Assembly: GCA_017881765.1 (NCBI GenBank) | Contig: JADGQN010000250.1 | Span: 1 to 7,107 of the forward strand | DNA length: 7,107 nucleotides | Reading direction: 5' to 3' | From: Syntrophobacterales bacterium | Lineage (GTDB): Bacteria > Desulfobacterota > Syntrophorhabdia > Syntrophorhabdales > WCHB1-27 | Shown here: in pieces, positions 1-5,708 of the stretch | Layout of the letters: every line of letters starts with the position of its first letter | Position numbering within the stretch: the first letter of the stretch is position 1 | Notes under the pieces: generated by a model | Seen by the model: only the letters and a program-made list of their open reading frames with translations | The model's database searches: none | What the model was told of the DNA's origin: nothing | Translations under genes and position numbers: made by a program

Positions 1-76
1 AGGGAGAGCGATCAACCATAATATTCCTTGTGCACATTGTTTCCCAATAAAACCATACTTTCGCGGGAGACAACGA

Positions 77-226
77 ATGCGCCGGTCTTCAGGAAGGAAG
101 ATGGCCGATTTGTTGGAGAGAGCCAACAAGAAAGGGGGATATAAGGAAAAGCGAATTGATGTTGCAGGGCAGGAGAATGAAAAGAAAGACAACAGCATTC
201 CTATCAAAAAAGGAGGAAGGTTATGA
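77..226 (+). CDS. possible small leader ORF, 49 aa, overlapping the first paralog
   Basis: An open frame of 49 codons starts at ATG 77 and ends with TGA 224-226, so its stop overlaps the ATG of the next gene (223-225) as ATGA, the classic arrangement for translational coupling. A GGGAGA sequence at 65-70 lies 6 bases before ATG 77. A second start at ATG 101 would give 41 residues beginning MADLLERANKK, with GGAAGG close upstream. The product is highly charged (many Lys, Glu, Arg), lacks cysteine, and has no signal peptide or membrane segment. I recognise no family. The last ten codons cover the sequence that also precedes the other two paralogs as noncoding leader, so part of this frame is likely fortuitous. 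It could be a coupled leader peptide or chance. Confidence 0.3.
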   Translation: MRRSSGRKMADLLERANKKGGYKEKRIDVAGQENEKKDNSIPIKKGGRL

Positions 227-804
227 AATACTGTAAACAGATTTTTGCGTTGTCAGTGGTAGCGATACTTGCTTTGGTCAGCTTTTTTCCGGTGGGTAGC
301 GCGTGGGGGCAGCCATCACCGTTATTCCCCGGGGATCAGACACCACCAACATTCGCGGTGAGCCCTTTCTTCATCGACGCGACAAATGATGGGTCCGTGA
401 TCGTGGCGAATACGGGTGAGTCCGGCGACCTCTGCGCGAATATTTATCTGTTCACTCCGGCTGGGCAGATGACCGCGTGCTGCGCTTGCCCGGTAAAGCA
501 GAACGGTCTTCTGGAACTGTCGATCACGGATCTCAACAAGAATCCGGTGACGGGCGTGCCCCTAACGAAAGGGGTGATCAAGGTCATCCCGGGCGGCCAC
601 TGCTATCCCGCATACGTGAATGTTGCGGCAGGCATGAAAACATACCAGATTATCAGGTCAAACACCCAGGCGGTGACATCGCCCCCGATACCCGTGCCCG
701 ACACACCGCTGGCCGGCGGTGAACTCCTGACCCTGATGAGGCAGTGCCAGAATATTATGAGAAATGGTGGGGGTCTCGGTATCTGTTCCTGCCCAGCCCA
801 GTAG
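223..804 (+). CDS. secreted eight-cysteine protein, paralog 1 of 3
   Basis: Protein of 193 residues, function unknown. Residues 1-29 form a Sec signal peptide: basic start (MKYCKQ), hydrophobic stretch to about residue 24, and probable cleavage after Ala-Trp-Gly29 before Gln30. The mature part of about 164 residues should be exported. It carries eight cysteines at 71 (DLCANIY), 86, 87 and 89 (ACCACPVK), 127 (HCYP), 175 (LMRQCQN), and 188 and 190 (GICSCPAQ, the exact C-terminus). All eight are kept in the two downstream copies, suggesting disulfides or metal binding. Residues 31-62 and about 140-166 diverge between copies. AGGAGG at 211-216, 6 bases before the ATG, supports the start. It is first of a tandem trio, probably one transcript. 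From memory, similar DLCANIY / CCxC exported proteins occur in Acidobacteria-type genomes, with no known role. Confidence 0.85.
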   Translation: MKYCKQIFALSVVAILALVSFFPVGSAWGQPSPLFPGDQTPPTFAVSPFFIDATNDGSVIVANTGESGDLCANIYLFTPAGQMTACCACPVKQNGLLELSITDLNKNPVTGVPLTKGVIKVIPGGHCYPAYVNVAAGMKTYQIIRSNTQAVTSPPIPVPDTPLAGGELLTLMRQCQNIMRNGGGLGICSCPAQ

Positions 805-813
805 TGCAGGTTC

Positions 814-832
814 GGGCGGCGTAAAGCGGCCC
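814..832 (+). other. small hairpin in the spacer between paralogs 1 and 2
   Basis: GGGC (814-817) can pair with GCCC (829-832), with two more pairs around a GTAAA loop and one G-G mismatch. The spacer after paralog 2 has a comparable but weaker dyad at 1493-1514 (CGGG with CCCG). No T-run follows either one, so they do not look like terminators. They might affect mRNA processing or stability, or mean nothing. Confidence 0.25.
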
Positions 833-864
833 ATAGACTGGAGTAGTTAGACGAGATGATTCCT

Positions 865-958
865 ATCAAAACAGGAGGGAAGTTATGAAACACCGCAAAC
901 AGATTTTGGTGCTGTCAGTGTTAGCGGCACTTGCCTTGGTCAGCTTTTTTCCGGCGGG
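865..958 (+). repeat. 94 bp direct repeat, copy a (leader plus signal peptide of paralog 2)
   Basis: Covers the ribosome site and the first 24-25 codons of paralog 2. By eye it is identical, base for base, to 1546-1639 upstream of and inside paralog 3 (offset 681 bp). The equivalent stretch of paralog 1 has several differences. Such complete identity, including synonymous positions, beside divergent sequence points to recent duplication or gene conversion. Confidence 0.8.
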
Positions 959-1484
959 TAGCGCGTGGGGGCAGGTACCACAACCGGAACCGGGGCCGAT
1001 ACTGGTACCAGTTCCGGCCCCATGCGAACCAATACTCTCTATGGGCGTCTTCGTAGGTGCGAATACGCCGGGGAATGCGGATGCGTCCATGATCTTAACG
1101 AATACGGGTGAGTCCGGCGACCTCTGCGCGGATATCTATGTGTTCAACCCAGTTGGACAGATGATAGCGTGCTGCGCCTGCCCGGTGAAGCGGAACGGGG
1201 CTCTGGAGCTTTCGGTCAACAACAATCTCACGAAGAATCCTGTGACTGGCGTGGTCCCGACGAAGGGGGTGATCATGGCCCTTCCATCCTCTGACTGCTA
1301 TCCTTCGCACCCCAATCTTGCGGCAGGCATGAAAACATATACGATCACCAGGTCAAACACGTCCTCCATTGTACCAACACATGAAGCATGCGTCAGCGAT
1401 CAACTCCTGACCCTGATGAGGCAGTGCGCAAACATTCAGAGGAACGGTGGGGGTCTCGGCATTTGTTCCTGCCCAGCCCAGTAG
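885..1484 (+). CDS. secreted cysteine-rich protein, paralog 2 of 3
   Basis: Protein of 199 residues of the same unnamed family. The signal peptide (1-29, MKHRKQILVL... ending SAWG) is nearly the same as in copy 3. The eight family cysteines are at 81, 96, 97, 99, 138, 181, 194 and 196. It has two more, Cys47 and Cys169, which lie in the two divergent segments and could form an extra disulfide. The segment after the signal peptide is proline-rich (VPQPEPGPILVPVPAP) and about ten residues longer than in copy 1. The core is the most divergent of the three: DLCADIYVFNP in place of DLCANIYLFTP, and a less similar DNA sequence. AGGAGG at 873-878, 6 bases before the ATG, supports the start. The gap after copy 1 is 80 bp with no convincing terminator, so co-transcription is likely. 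Function unknown. Confidence 0.85.
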   Translation: MKHRKQILVLSVLAALALVSFFPAGSAWGQVPQPEPGPILVPVPAPCEPILSMGVFVGANTPGNADASMILTNTGESGDLCADIYVFNPVGQMIACCACPVKRNGALELSVNNNLTKNPVTGVVPTKGVIMALPSSDCYPSHPNLAAGMKTYTITRSNTSSIVPTHEACVSDQLLTLMRQCANIQRNGGGLGICSCPAQ

Positions 1485-1545
1485 CGCAGGTTCGGGAGGT
1501 ACAAAGCCGGCCCGTAGAACGGACTAGTTAGACAAGATGATTCTC

Positions 1546-1639
1546 ATCAAAACAGGAGGGAAGTTATGAAACACCGCAAACAGATTTTGGTGCTGTCAGT
1601 GTTAGCGGCACTTGCCTTGGTCAGCTTTTTTCCGGCGGG
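1546..1639 (+). repeat. 94 bp direct repeat, copy b (leader plus signal peptide of paralog 3)
   Basis: Partner of the repeat at 865-958. Identity ends at the codon for residue 25, where the sequence changes from GGGTAGC to GGGCGGC, and the mature N-terminal regions then differ completely. Confidence 0.8.
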
Positions 1640-2156
1640 CGGCGCGTGGGCACAGGGAGCAGTATTCGGCACGCATCTCCAAGACACAAAATTTACAGTG
1701 GCTCCTTTCACGAATGATGGGTCCGTGATCACCGAGCTCACGGTGCTGAATACGGGTGAGTCCGGCTCCGACCTCTGCGCGAATATTTATCTGTTCACTC
1801 CGGTTGGGCAGATGACCGCGTGCTGCGCTTGCCCGGTAAAGCAGAACGGTCTTCTGGAGCTGTCGATCGCGGATCTCGCGAAGAACCCGGTGACGGGCGT
1901 GGTCCCGACGAAGGGGGTGATCAAGGTCGTCGGGGCCGCTTACTGCTATCCCGCGTACGTGAATGTTGCGCCGGGCCTGCGCTCATGGCAACCCAACACT
2001 CATGGCGTTCCAACTATCTCGGCAGTACCATTGCCCCCGATACCCGTGCCTGACACACCGCTGGGCGACGATGAACGCTTGACCCTGATGAGGCAGTGCC
2101 AGAACATTCTGACGAATGGTGCGGGTCTCGGCATTTGCTCCTGCCCAGCCCAGTAG
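1566..2156 (+). CDS. secreted eight-cysteine protein, paralog 3 of 3
   Basis: Protein of 196 residues. The signal peptide has the best cleavage site of the three, Ala-Trp-Ala29 before Gln30. Family cysteines are at 71, 86, 87, 89, 127, 178, 191 and 193, and the C-terminus ends GICSCPAQ as in both other copies. The core (DLCANIYLFTPVGQMTACC and the following residues to about 101) is almost the same as in copy 1, while the leader and signal peptide match copy 2, so the gene is a mosaic. One extra codon in GESGSDLC separates it from GESGDLC of copies 1 and 2. AGGAGG at 1554-1559, 6 bases before the ATG, fixes the start. It is last in the array; the following 359 bp have no supported gene. Function unknown. 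The array could serve as cell-surface or periplasmic proteins, which is inference only. Confidence 0.85.
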   Translation: MKHRKQILVLSVLAALALVSFFPAGGAWAQGAVFGTHLQDTKFTVAPFTNDGSVITELTVLNTGESGSDLCANIYLFTPVGQMTACCACPVKQNGLLELSIADLAKNPVTGVVPTKGVIKVVGAAYCYPAYVNVAPGLRSWQPNTHGVPTISAVPLPPIPVPDTPLGDDERLTLMRQCQNILTNGAGLGICSCPAQ

Positions 2157-2515
2157 GGCGGATTTCGGAGAAGAGCAGTTTACGTTATGCAGGGGATATC
2201 CTGACTTCGTGAAGGATCGTTAAGATTCTGCACACTTGCGGCCCCTCCGGTTTCAGAAGGAAGACGCGTACGTGGAAACAGAAGCGTCATCGAACCAGAG
2301 GGGCCATCTATTCTTTCCAGCTTTTCCCCCATCCCTGAAGGACTTTGTGGTCGATTTTGGTTATGTGAAGCCCGCTTTCCCTTCGAAATAGGCTATTGTT
2401 TTCATTCGATATCGATTTCAACTTTCGCTGAAACCGGTTACATATCAAGGTATCTCTCCCGTTCAAAGTAAGAAGACCTGGTATTGAGTTATACCGAATT
2501 GCATTCAAAAAATAG
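2157..2515. other. gene-free stretch after the paralog array
   Basis: No supported gene. It holds a short hairpin (ATCCT 2198-2202 with AGGAT 2213-2217), the larger inverted repeat at 2240-2305, and AT-richer sequence from about 2385. Open frames on both strands reach here, but none has a ribosome site. The longest (minus, 2562 to 2308) begins with GTG and has no purine-rich site in front. A decayed gene or dispersed repeat is possible but cannot be shown from one window. Confidence 0.4.
2240..2305 (+). terminator. long inverted repeat, possible terminator or structured RNA
   Basis: GGCCCCTC (2240-2247) is the exact reverse complement of GAGGGGCC (2298-2305). After one mismatch, four more Watson-Crick pairs extend the stem (2249-2252 with 2293-2296), and an inner stem GACGC (2263-2267) pairs with GCGTC (2284-2288). 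It lies 83 bp after the last paralog. The right arm is followed by ATCTATTCTTT, a weak T-rich tract. It could end the paralog transcript, but it is longer than a usual intrinsic terminator and could be a structured RNA. Confidence 0.4.
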
Positions 2516-2899
2516 AGCGGCGACCAGCGCAAAGCGGCAGGTTTCTCCTCTTGTCCTCTCACGTTTCAGGAAAGCGGTAAACCGATTACGTCTTGTGGAT
2601 GCTCCCGGTACGGAAGTTACCCGGAAGATCAACTCGCCGTGGCGGAAGTCAACGGCAGCCCCTTAACATCTGCTCAGGAGAAACCGCATATTTACCCGAG
2701 CAACCCCGTCTGCAACTGGACCGCACTGCCCGACAATCCTGACCCGACGACGGATTGGACGGCATTCCCCCGGCGGGTCAAGGATTCATGTAAAGAGTGC
2801 TACACATGGCAGTACAATGACGCAGAGGGCCTCAAGGCGTGTAATAACCCGGTATCCGGACCGTTGGGTTTCACTATCACCTTCTGGCCGGCGCCCTGA
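2516..2899 (+). pseudogene. start-less coding remnant with six cysteines
   Basis: The frame is open from just after TAG 2513-2515 to TGA at the end, about 127 codons. It reads plausibly as protein, for example SGKPITSCGCSRYGS upstream and KDSCKECYTWQYNDAEG, then LGFTITFWPAP at the C-terminus. There is no ATG, GTG or TTG in frame before GTG 2639, and that GTG has no ribosome site, so a shortened 86-residue product is doubtful. The simplest reading is the 3' end of a decayed or transferred gene whose beginning was lost. Its six cysteines and its position after a cysteine-rich exported family hint at a related secreted protein, but I see no sequence similarity to those paralogs. I do not recognise the family. 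Confidence 0.35.
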
Positions 2900-2922
2900 C
2901 TGACACCAAGTCGCAATAAAGC

Positions 2923-2944
2923 ACCCCGGCGCGAGCAGCGGGGT
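2923..2944. repeat. compact GC hairpin in the intergenic region
   Basis: ACCCCG (2923-2928) pairs perfectly with CGGGGT (2939-2944) around a 10-base loop. Outer CAAT (2914-2917) and ATTG (2945-2948) could add pairs beyond a small bulge. It lies 24 bp after the end of the coding remnant. There is no T-run, so intrinsic termination is unproven. Such compact hairpins are often dispersed intergenic repeats in bacterial genomes; whether this one is repeated cannot be judged here. Confidence 0.4.
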
Positions 2945-3001
2945 ATTGTACGCCATGCCGGACTTAATAAGCCTGCCTCGTACCCTGAATAGAAGCATCC
3001 C

Positions 3002-3106
3002 AGGGCATGGCTGGCAACCGGACCGAATTACAGGCATTGCGGAGGTGGGGCCTCCCTCGTCCTTCTCGTCATCCATTGAGGCCAGTAGCATGTCAAGCCG
3101 TGGCCC
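3002..3106. repeat. degenerate intergenic repeat, copy A
   Basis: The end 3069-3106 matches 5824-5861 at 29 of 38 positions without gaps, including CATTGAGGCC, TCAAG and TGGCCC. Weaker similarity continues left to an AGGGCA in both copies. Read on the minus strand, both give related peptides: GPRLDMLLASMDDEKDEGGP here, GPCLDMGPASMNNEADIE in copy B. Both copies lie between genes in the same orientation. It may be a dispersed element or remnant of a common coding sequence. Confidence 0.45.
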
Positions 3107-3179
3107 TTGTTTATCGAACCGGTTGTACGTGCACATCTTATAATCTTATAGGCGTCCCTCAGGCCTTTTCCGCCAACAC

Positions 3180-3209
3180 CTGCCCGAAAGATATTGCGTT
3201 TCCGGGCAG
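3180..3209 (+). terminator. hairpin 20 bases before the phosphatase start
   Basis: CTGCCCG (3180-3186) pairs with CGGGCAG (3203-3209). AAA (3187-3189) and TTT (3199-3201) extend the stem past one bulged C, leaving a 9-base loop. TTTACTATT follows. It could be a weak intrinsic terminator for upstream transcription or an attenuator in the phosphatase leader. Confidence 0.4.
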
Positions 3210-3229
3210 TTTACTATTAGGCTATACAA

Positions 3230-3901
3230 ATGGCTCTTAAATTGATCATTTTCGATCTCGATGGCACCCTCGTTGATTCGAGAACTGATATCATGAGTGC
3301 CCTTAATTACGCGATCTCACCTTACAACGTGGAACCGGTGAGCCTCGACGAGACGATGACGTTGGTCGGGGAAGGCGCGACACGACTGATCGGGAAGCTT
3401 CTCGAAAAGAGGAAGATAAGTCTTGACTTGTCACTGCTGGTCGCCCGGTTCGAATCATACTATTCGGAACACCCGGTCAGTCACACGGCTCCCTACCCGG
3501 GTGTTCCGGAGACGCTTCGGTACCTGCACAATTATCGCAAAGCAGTCATCTCCAACAAATTCAGGTCTATCGCCCTGAAAGTCCTCGAAGGACTCCAGCT
3601 CTCCCAGTACTTTGACGAGGTAGCAGGGGTCGACACGTTTCCGGAAAGAAAACCTTCCCCAGTGCCTATCTTACGCATCTTACACCAATTTGAGGTGAGA
3701 TCGGACGAGACGCTTATCGTGGGTGACAGCATTTACGATATCCAGGCAGGGCGTGCGTCTGGCACAAAAACTGTTGCGGTCGCTTACGGGTACGGCTCAC
3801 CCGACTTTTCCGACAATGCCGATTTCGTTATTACCGAGTTTCCGCAACTGATCGACGTCATCAATGGGTTCGAACAGCGCTTGACGGTGGGTGATAGCTG
3901 A
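3230..3901 (+). CDS. gph: HAD-family phosphatase, phosphoglycolate phosphatase type
   Basis: Protein of 223 residues, the usual length for this group. All four HAD motifs are present: motif I DLDGTLVDS with nucleophile Asp9 and acid/base Asp11; motif II Ser108 in VISNK; motif III Lys141 in RKPSP; motif IV VGDSIYDIQAG with Asp166 and Asp170 for magnesium. A helical cap lies between motifs I and II (about residues 17-88). The family cuts small phosphate esters in the cytoplasm; Gph itself converts 2-phosphoglycolate, formed by DNA repair or oxygenase activity, to glycolate. Substrate cannot be told from motifs alone, so pyrophosphatase PpaX or sugar-phosphate activity remain options. No strong ribosome site precedes the ATG (only TAGG eight bases away), but the MALKLIIFDLDGT start fits family N-termini. 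It stands alone, with a hairpin in its leader. Confidence 0.85.
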   Translation: MALKLIIFDLDGTLVDSRTDIMSALNYAISPYNVEPVSLDETMTLVGEGATRLIGKLLEKRKISLDLSLLVARFESYYSEHPVSHTAPYPGVPETLRYLHNYRKAVISNKFRSIALKVLEGLQLSQYFDEVAGVDTFPERKPSPVPILRILHQFEVRSDETLIVGDSIYDIQAGRASGTKTVAVAYGYGSPDFSDNADFVITEFPQLIDVINGFEQRLTVGDS

Positions 3902-3958
3902 AAGCTGACGCGCTCATAGTTTTTTCAAGGTGCGATGTATGGCTCCTGCTGCGCCGAT

Positions 3959-3987
3959 TTGGCGAGTTCAGATGTCTGTGGTACAAT
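3959..3987 (+). promoter_or_regulatory. sigma-70-like promoter for the lysine-rich microprotein
   Basis: TTGGCG (3959-3964) and TACAAT (3982-3987) are separated by exactly 17 bp, matching the TTGACA / TATAAT consensus at 4 of 6 and 5 of 6 positions. Transcription would begin near 3994, giving a leader of about 30 bases with AGGAGG at 4014-4019, 5 bases before GTG 4025. Confidence 0.5.
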
Positions 3988-4024
3988 GTATAGGTCAGCA
4001 CCACAAAAAAACCAGGAGGAAATA

Positions 4025-4120
4025 GTGAAAGAGAAAACCGTTAAAAAAGACGAGAAGAAGAAGCCCCAGAAAACCCTGAAAGAGAAGAGGAAAGCAAAGA
4101 GAGAAAAAGAGAACAAGTAA
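4025..4120 (+). CDS. lysine-rich microprotein, 31 aa
   Basis: A GTG start is preceded by a perfect AGGAGG (4014-4019) with 5-base spacing, much better than the in-frame ATG at 3935, which lies upstream of the promoter. The product has 31 residues, of which 14 are Lys and 2 Arg against 6 Asp/Glu, a net charge near +10. It has no cysteine, aromatic residue, signal peptide or membrane segment. The central PQKTLKEKRKAKREK resembles small KTLKEKR-type proteins of unknown function that I recall from various bacteria, without having checked. It may be a disordered nucleic-acid- or ribosome-binding peptide, which is inference from charge alone. It has its own promoter and sits 123 bp after the phosphatase gene, so it is probably a separate unit. 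No good terminator follows; only a short GCCGG-TCTA-CCGGC hairpin at 4123-4136 without a T-run. Confidence 0.55.
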   Translation: MKEKTVKKDEKKKPQKTLKEKRKAKREKENK

Positions 4121-4279
4121 ACGCCGGTCTACCGGCCTCAAGTACCGTTTGTAACATAGCGCTTTAGAGCCCCCCGGGAAGCTTCGGGTTGTCTCAAAGG
4201 GAAGGGATGCCGTCGCCATTCCTCATTGCGGATGAAGGCGAGAATCTCCTCTGTATCTCCTTCCCGCACGGGCTTCCCC

Positions 4280-5671
4280 CTACCGGCTATCGAAATGATA
4301 CGCATCCCATGCGCCTTCCCAGTCAGACGGCCGTCCTAAGGTCCAGCATACCTGATAGCTCTCTCCGTCGAACATCGCGACCTTGCCGTCATTCGTTCCC
4401 CAGGTGGCATCGAGATAGCGGTCCGTCGACTCTCCTATCAGGTACCACGGAGCAGGCCTGCCGTCTTTGCCCCGGCCCGCCTCGATCTTCACCCCCGTCT
4501 CCTTGTCGTACTTGTAGCTCCCACGCATGATGTGCATCGCCATGTACTTGTCTATCTTTCCATGATGGTGTTTCATGTCCCACATGAGCGTCCAGAACCG
4601 GTCATGCGAGCCCTGGCCGGCTGTGGTGAATATGGTCATGGGGACATCCGTCCGGCTGTTGTTCGCATCGTAGCTATAGTCGCACACCTGATGGTTGGTA
4701 CACACGATATAATGCGGACTATCCCAACCGGGCGTAAAATCTCCGGGATATCTGATGGCGTACCGATCGGGCGACACCTCCACCACGGCCAGCATATCCC
4801 GGTCACTGACCAGATAATTTCTGACCCCGGTTCGAAGCAGTGAATTTCGTCCCGTTGCCTCTCTGTAGGCCGCATGCCCTTTAGTAAGAATCTCGATCGC
4901 CTCCTGCGCGGTATTCGCGTATGCCGCTATGTACGCGAGTGCCACGAATCCCGACACTCCGAATGCTTCACCAACATACCGCGGGTAATTGGGATTCGTC
5001 GCGCCGCCGCCTGCGAGCAGGGCCACTGACACGCCCTTGTCGTTAACGACCTGGTTTCCTATCGCAGCAGGCAAATTGCAGAGCACCCAGAACGCATTAC
5101 CCTTGTCAGGCTTGGCCACGTACACCTGCTCATAATTCAGAGGGTTGTATTGGGTGTGGCGATTGTGGGTATGAAGCCGAACGCCATTGACGGTAGCGGG
5201 ACCCTTCGCGGCAAAGGCGCTGCATCCCCCGTCCGTCGCAGGTGGATGGTACATGGTAATCTCGTGATAGATGCTCCCGATCAGTACGCGTTCGTAATTC
5301 GTGGCAACACGTGCATACTCTGATCGGCTGAGCCACTCTTCTGCACCTTCCGCGAGACCTTCCACAAACTGCAGCCACTCAGGCATGAATGCCCTGAGCT
5401 GGTCCTCGTAGAGTTTGATCTCCGCGGGTGCCTTCTCGACCCCACACTTTCTCGCGATCTCGTCCCACATCACGTTGCTGGTCACCCTGATCGAATCCCC
5501 ACCCCTTCTCCCCGCCTCCCAACCCATCTGCCGCCAGTTGCCCGTGAGCAGTCCGATGAAGTGAGCCTTATCGGGAAAGGAAGGGTTGCCGGGACTGACC
5601 AGATAGTGATCGGCCATAACATTTCTGCCCCCGGGAACGTACCCGGGTACATCGCTTCCAAGCGCAGCCAT
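4280..5671 (-). CDS. C45-family Ntn-hydrolase / acyltransferase-like protein
   Basis: Protein of 463 residues resembling the peptidase C45 group (acyl-CoA:6-aminopenicillanate acyltransferase relatives), self-processing amide hydrolases or acyltransferases. The likely nucleophile is Cys150 in DGGCSAFAA; by family analogy the chain would cut itself between Gly149 and Cys150 into parts of about 149 and 314 residues. Supporting features in order: GNWRQMGWEAGR near residue 45, THNRH at 168-172 where the family has an Asn-Arg/Asp turn, NDKGVSVALLAGGG at 210-223, and CTNH at 324-327 typical of the group. GGAGG (5677-5681 on the reverse strand) lies 5 bases before the ATG and fixes the start over an internal Met19. 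No signal peptide is seen, so it is probably cytoplasmic. The gene stands alone with no biosynthetic neighbours, so substrate is unknown; penicillin chemistry should not be assumed. Confidence 0.75.
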   Translation of the reverse strand: MAALGSDVPGYVPGGRNVMADHYLVSPGNPSFPDKAHFIGLLTGNWRQMGWEAGRRGGDSIRVTSNVMWDEIARKCGVEKAPAEIKLYEDQLRAFMPEWLQFVEGLAEGAEEWLSRSEYARVATNYERVLIGSIYHEITMYHPPATDGGCSAFAAKGPATVNGVRLHTHNRHTQYNPLNYEQVYVAKPDKGNAFWVLCNLPAAIGNQVVNDKGVSVALLAGGGATNPNYPRYVGEAFGVSGFVALAYIAAYANTAQEAIEILTKGHAAYREATGRNSLLRTGVRNYLVSDRDMLAVVEVSPDRYAIRYPGDFTPGWDSPHYIVCTNHQVCDYSYDANNSRTDVPMTIFTTAGQGSHDRFWTLMWDMKHHHGKIDKYMAMHIMRGSYKYDKETGVKIEAGRGKDGRPAPWYLIGESTDRYLDATWGTNDGKVAMFDGESYQVCWTLGRPSDWEGAWDAYHFDSR

Positions 5672-5708
5672 GCGAACCTCCGGAAAGCCTTCTAACCGCT
5701 CTTTGTGA

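Larger units (their letters stand above)
2900..3229. other. gene-free stretch before the HAD phosphatase gene
   Basis: Contains the hairpin at 2923-2944, repeat copy A at 3002-3106, a perfect TATAAT at 3139-3144 with no well-spaced -35 partner, and the hairpin at 3180-3209. Open frames on both strands cross it but none has a ribosome site. The promoter of the phosphatase gene probably lies here, but I cannot place it. Confidence 0.4.

Noticed and set aside
31..59. Candidate promoter TGCACA / CATACT before the paralog array
   Set aside because: Spacing is 17 bp but each box matches only 4 of 6 consensus bases, and the predicted start would fall on the ribosome site of the small leader ORF. 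The real promoter may lie left of the window.
477..722. 81-codon frame inside paralog 1, with a similar one at 1820-2053 in paralog 3
   Set aside because: Both are out-of-frame shadows that recur only because the two genes are nearly identical there; neither has its own ribosome site.
2308..2562. 84-codon minus-strand frame in the gene-free stretch
   Set aside because: GTG start without a ribosome site, no recognisable motif, and it overlaps the better-supported plus-strand remnant. It may be decayed or repeat sequence but is not callable as a gene.
2786..3136. 116-codon minus-strand frame
   Set aside because: It runs through the GC hairpin, repeat copy A and the opposite strand of the coding remnant, has no ribosome site, and its only similarity is to repeat copy B.
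3123..3144. TTGTAC and TATAAT before the phosphatase gene
   Set aside because: The -10 is perfect but the spacer is only 10 bp and no other -35 fits, so no promoter is called.
4160..4190. CCCGGGAAGCTTCGGG palindrome as a terminator between the convergent genes
   Set aside because: The stem is short, centred on a palindrome with little usable loop, and no T-run follows on either strand.
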